The position numbers and the translations under genes are program-made. A stretch of 15,103 nt of DNA. Origin: Pseudomonadota bacterium. Lineage in GTDB: Bacteria; Myxococcota_A; Polyangia; Polyangiales; Polyangiaceae. Below, piece by piece: positions 14,069-15,103 of this stretch. Under the pieces are notes generated by a model that saw only the letters and a list, made by a program, of their open reading frames with translations, did not search any database and had not been told where the DNA came from. Location of the stretch: contig QGUH01000013.1 of NCBI GenBank assembly GCA_003242355.1, positions 1 to 15,103 of the forward strand, written 5' to 3'. Position 1 is the stretch's first letter. Each line of letters starts with the position of its first letter.

Positions 14069-14108
14069 ACTGGGAACGCCGACAATCCGGGCTAAGACAC
14101 GGCCCGAA

Positions 14109-14423
14109 ATGGCTTGGGTCTATCTGATCGTCGCCGGCCTCTTGGAAGTCGCCTGGGCCGTCGGCCTCAAATACACCGAAGGCTTCACGCGGCTCGTCCC
14201 GAGCGTGCTCACGGTGGGCGCCATCGTCGCCAGCATGTGGCTGCTCTCGCTCGCGGCGCGCACCATTCCGATCGGCACGGCCTACGCGACGTGGGTCGGG
14301 ATTGGCGCGTTCGGCGCCGCCGTGCTCGGCGTCGTGCTCTTTCGCGAGCCGTTCTCGGCCGCGCGCGGGCTGTTCCTCGCGCTGCTCCTGGTCGCGATCG
14401 TCGGTTTGAGAGCGACGTCCTAG
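14109..14423 (+). CDS. sugE: SugE/Gdx-type small multidrug resistance exporter
   Basis: Started at the ATG at 14109, the product has 104 residues, the exact size of SMR proteins. The frame is open further upstream (to 13977), but those 44 residues are polar and atypical. Four transmembrane helices are visible. The opening AWVYLIVAGLLEVAWAVGLKYTEGFTRL carries the essential Glu13 of helix 1 and matches the Gdx (guanidinium exporter) subgroup, formerly SugE, more than the EmrE multidrug subgroup. IGTAYATWVGIGAFGA in helix 3 is also typical. Family members work as antiparallel dimers in the inner membrane, exchanging protons for guanidinium or small quaternary ammonium ions. A hairpin 40 bases upstream may regulate it. 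The TAG stop lies inside a perfect 17-bp hairpin. Confidence 0.93.
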   Translation: MAWVYLIVAGLLEVAWAVGLKYTEGFTRLVPSVLTVGAIVASMWLLSLAARTIPIGTAYATWVGIGAFGAAVLGVVLFREPFSAARGLFLALLLVAIVGLRATS

Positions 14424-14560
14424 AACGCCGATCGGTTTGACCGATCGGCGTTCTAGCCTCGTTTCGTAGGGGCGGCACGCTCCGCCCCTCCCCACGCGGG
14501 CACTCCGTCCGACTGTTTTCCGCGTACTTCGGCGCGTTCCTAAACGTTTGTCGCTCTAGA
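14419..14560. repeat. Dispersed structured intergenic repeat, copy B
   Basis: The second copy of the element at 1472-1640, in the same orientation relative to the given strand, between convergent sugE and the GNAT gene. Its first hairpin is perfect (14420-14456). Its second hairpin is AGGGGCGG (14468-14475) with CCGCCCCT (14482-14489) around loop CACGCT. Copy A has GGCGG/CCGCC around CACGCG at the same place. It lacks about 27 bases present in copy A. The element's left edge overlaps the last codons of sugE. Outer limits are approximate. Confidence 0.75.
14420..14456 (+). terminator. Perfect 17-bp hairpin over the sugE stop codon
   Basis: The arms 14420-14436 and 14440-14456 are exact inverted repeats around the three bases TTG. 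The left arm begins CTAGAACG and contains the sugE TAG (14421-14423). The right arm ends CGTTCTAG. The downstream sequence is only moderately T-rich (TTCTAG, then TCGTTTC). Position between convergent genes suggests termination or 3'-end protection of mRNA. Confidence 0.6.
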
Positions 14561-14565
14561 AGCGC

Positions 14566-15103
14566 TTACGGAGAGGCCACCCGGTGTTCCCACATCGCGA
14601 GCGCGCCCAGCGTGCGATAGCCGAGCCGTTCGTAGACCGGCCGTCCCTTGCTGGTCGCCTGGAGAGTGGTCGTGCGCGCGCCGCGATCGCGCGCTCGGCC
14701 GAGCGCGACCGTGAGCAGGCGCGGTGCGATGGCATGACCGCGCGCTTCGGGAAGCGTGGCCACCAGGTTCACCCCACAATCGCCCTCGTCGGACTCGTGG
14801 GTGAGCACCGTGGCCACGGGGCGGCCCTGCAGGTACCCGAGATAGCAGCGCCAGCGCGGCTGAGCGACGCGCACGAACGCCGCGGCAAACGCGGGTGGAG
14901 GAAAGCCGAACGCCGCGTCGTTGATCGCGCTCACCAAGGGCACGTCGTCGGTCTCCGCCCACTCGAGGTCGCCCACGTCGGGCAGCGTGAGCTCGGCGAG
15001 GTCGGCGCCCATCGCCATTGGTTTTGCGTCGAGCACGTGGCCCCGTCGCCCGAGCGCATCGCCGAGCTCCCGATCGGCAGCGTCGCCCCACACGGTCCAG
15101 GCG
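14566..15103 (-). CDS. GNAT-family N-acetyltransferase, 5' end outside window
   Basis: About 179 residues are visible. The minus-strand frame is open to the right edge, and residues before the GTG at 15093 (AWT-V-WGDAADRE) continue the typical 'W-T-V-W' opening of this GNAT subgroup, so the true start probably lies beyond the window. The motif ESDEGDCGVNLVATLPEARGHA contains the acetyl-CoA pyrophosphate-binding segment (ARGHAIA in place of the commoner RxxGxG/A), followed by a helix and VYERLGYRTLG, the C-terminal GNAT signature. The fold transfers acetyl from acetyl-CoA to an amine; the substrate cannot be predicted. The gene converges with sugE across repeat copy B. Confidence 0.85.
   Translation of the reverse strand, partial: AWTVWGDAADRELGDALGRRGHVLDAKPMAMGADLAELTLPDVGDLEWAETDDVPLVSAINDAAFGFPPPAFAAAFVRVAQPRWRCYLGYLQGRPVATVLTHESDEGDCGVNLVATLPEARGHAIAPRLLTVALGRARDRGARTTTLQATSKGRPVYERLGYRTLGALAMWEHRVASP

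Noticed and set aside
13960..14108. Guanidine riboswitch before sugE
   Set aside because: I could not find paired ACGR-loop hairpins, the class I core or the class III pseudoknot pattern. Only one unassigned hairpin is reported.
13956..14495. A 179-codon minus-strand open frame opposite sugE
   Set aside because: Antisense to a clear SMR protein. Its first residues (GGACRPYETRLERRSV) come from repeat copy B; a similar peptide is read from copy A, which explains the apparent protein similarity.
1..15103. CRISPR array, tRNA, insertion sequence or phage genes
   Set aside because: No regular short repeats with spacers, no recognisable tRNA fold, no transposase or phage motif was seen on either strand.

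Overview
The window is very GC-rich, with dense coding, many GTG starts and long spurious open frames on the strand opposite real genes. Its gene content is a Gram-negative outer-membrane beta-barrel-like protein, secreted Gly/Pro-rich Cys-rich lipoproteins, a SUMF1-fold protein and a decaprenyl-phosphate phosphoribosyltransferase-like enzyme. Together these suggest a member of the Myxococcota (Polyangia-like). That placement is an inference from style and content, not from a search.

Layout. 1-177 is the end of a rarA-like AAA ATPase gene (+). From 5709 down to 294 five genes read on the minus strand: a secreted beta-barrel-like protein, a Cys-rich lipoprotein, comEC, hpt, and a second Cys-rich lipoprotein. 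tlyA (+) diverges from the beta-barrel gene and converges on a minus-strand pair, a UbiA-family prenyl-phosphate phosphoribosyltransferase followed by a CPBP membrane protease. Diverging from that pair is a plus-strand cluster ligA, SUMF1-fold protein, cinA, thpR; two of its three junctions are ATGA start/stop overlaps. A non-coding, hairpin-rich stretch (13401-13746) follows. Then come a 70-residue two-helix membrane protein (-), the SMR exporter gene sugE/gdx (+), and the 3' part of a GNAT acetyltransferase gene (-) that runs off the right edge.

How the genes fit together. LigA consumes NAD+ and releases NMN, and the C-terminal domain of CinA is an NMN deamidase, so the ligA-cinA linkage makes sense as cofactor recycling. 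ThpR acts on RNA 2',3'-cyclic phosphate ends, another nucleic-acid end-processing activity. ComEC is the inner-membrane DNA channel of natural transformation. hpt (purine salvage), tlyA (rRNA methylation) and rarA (replication restart) are housekeeping genes.

Most genes are ordinary. The least explained items are: a dispersed intergenic repeat with two copies (1472-1640 and 14419-14560) that keeps two hairpins; hairpins placed exactly on stop codons (6540-6561 and 14420-14456); a pair of look-alike Cys-rich lipoproteins flanking comEC-hpt; and a SUMF1-fold protein lacking the catalytic cysteines of formylglycine-generating enzyme. No CRISPR array, transposase, tRNA or rRNA was seen.
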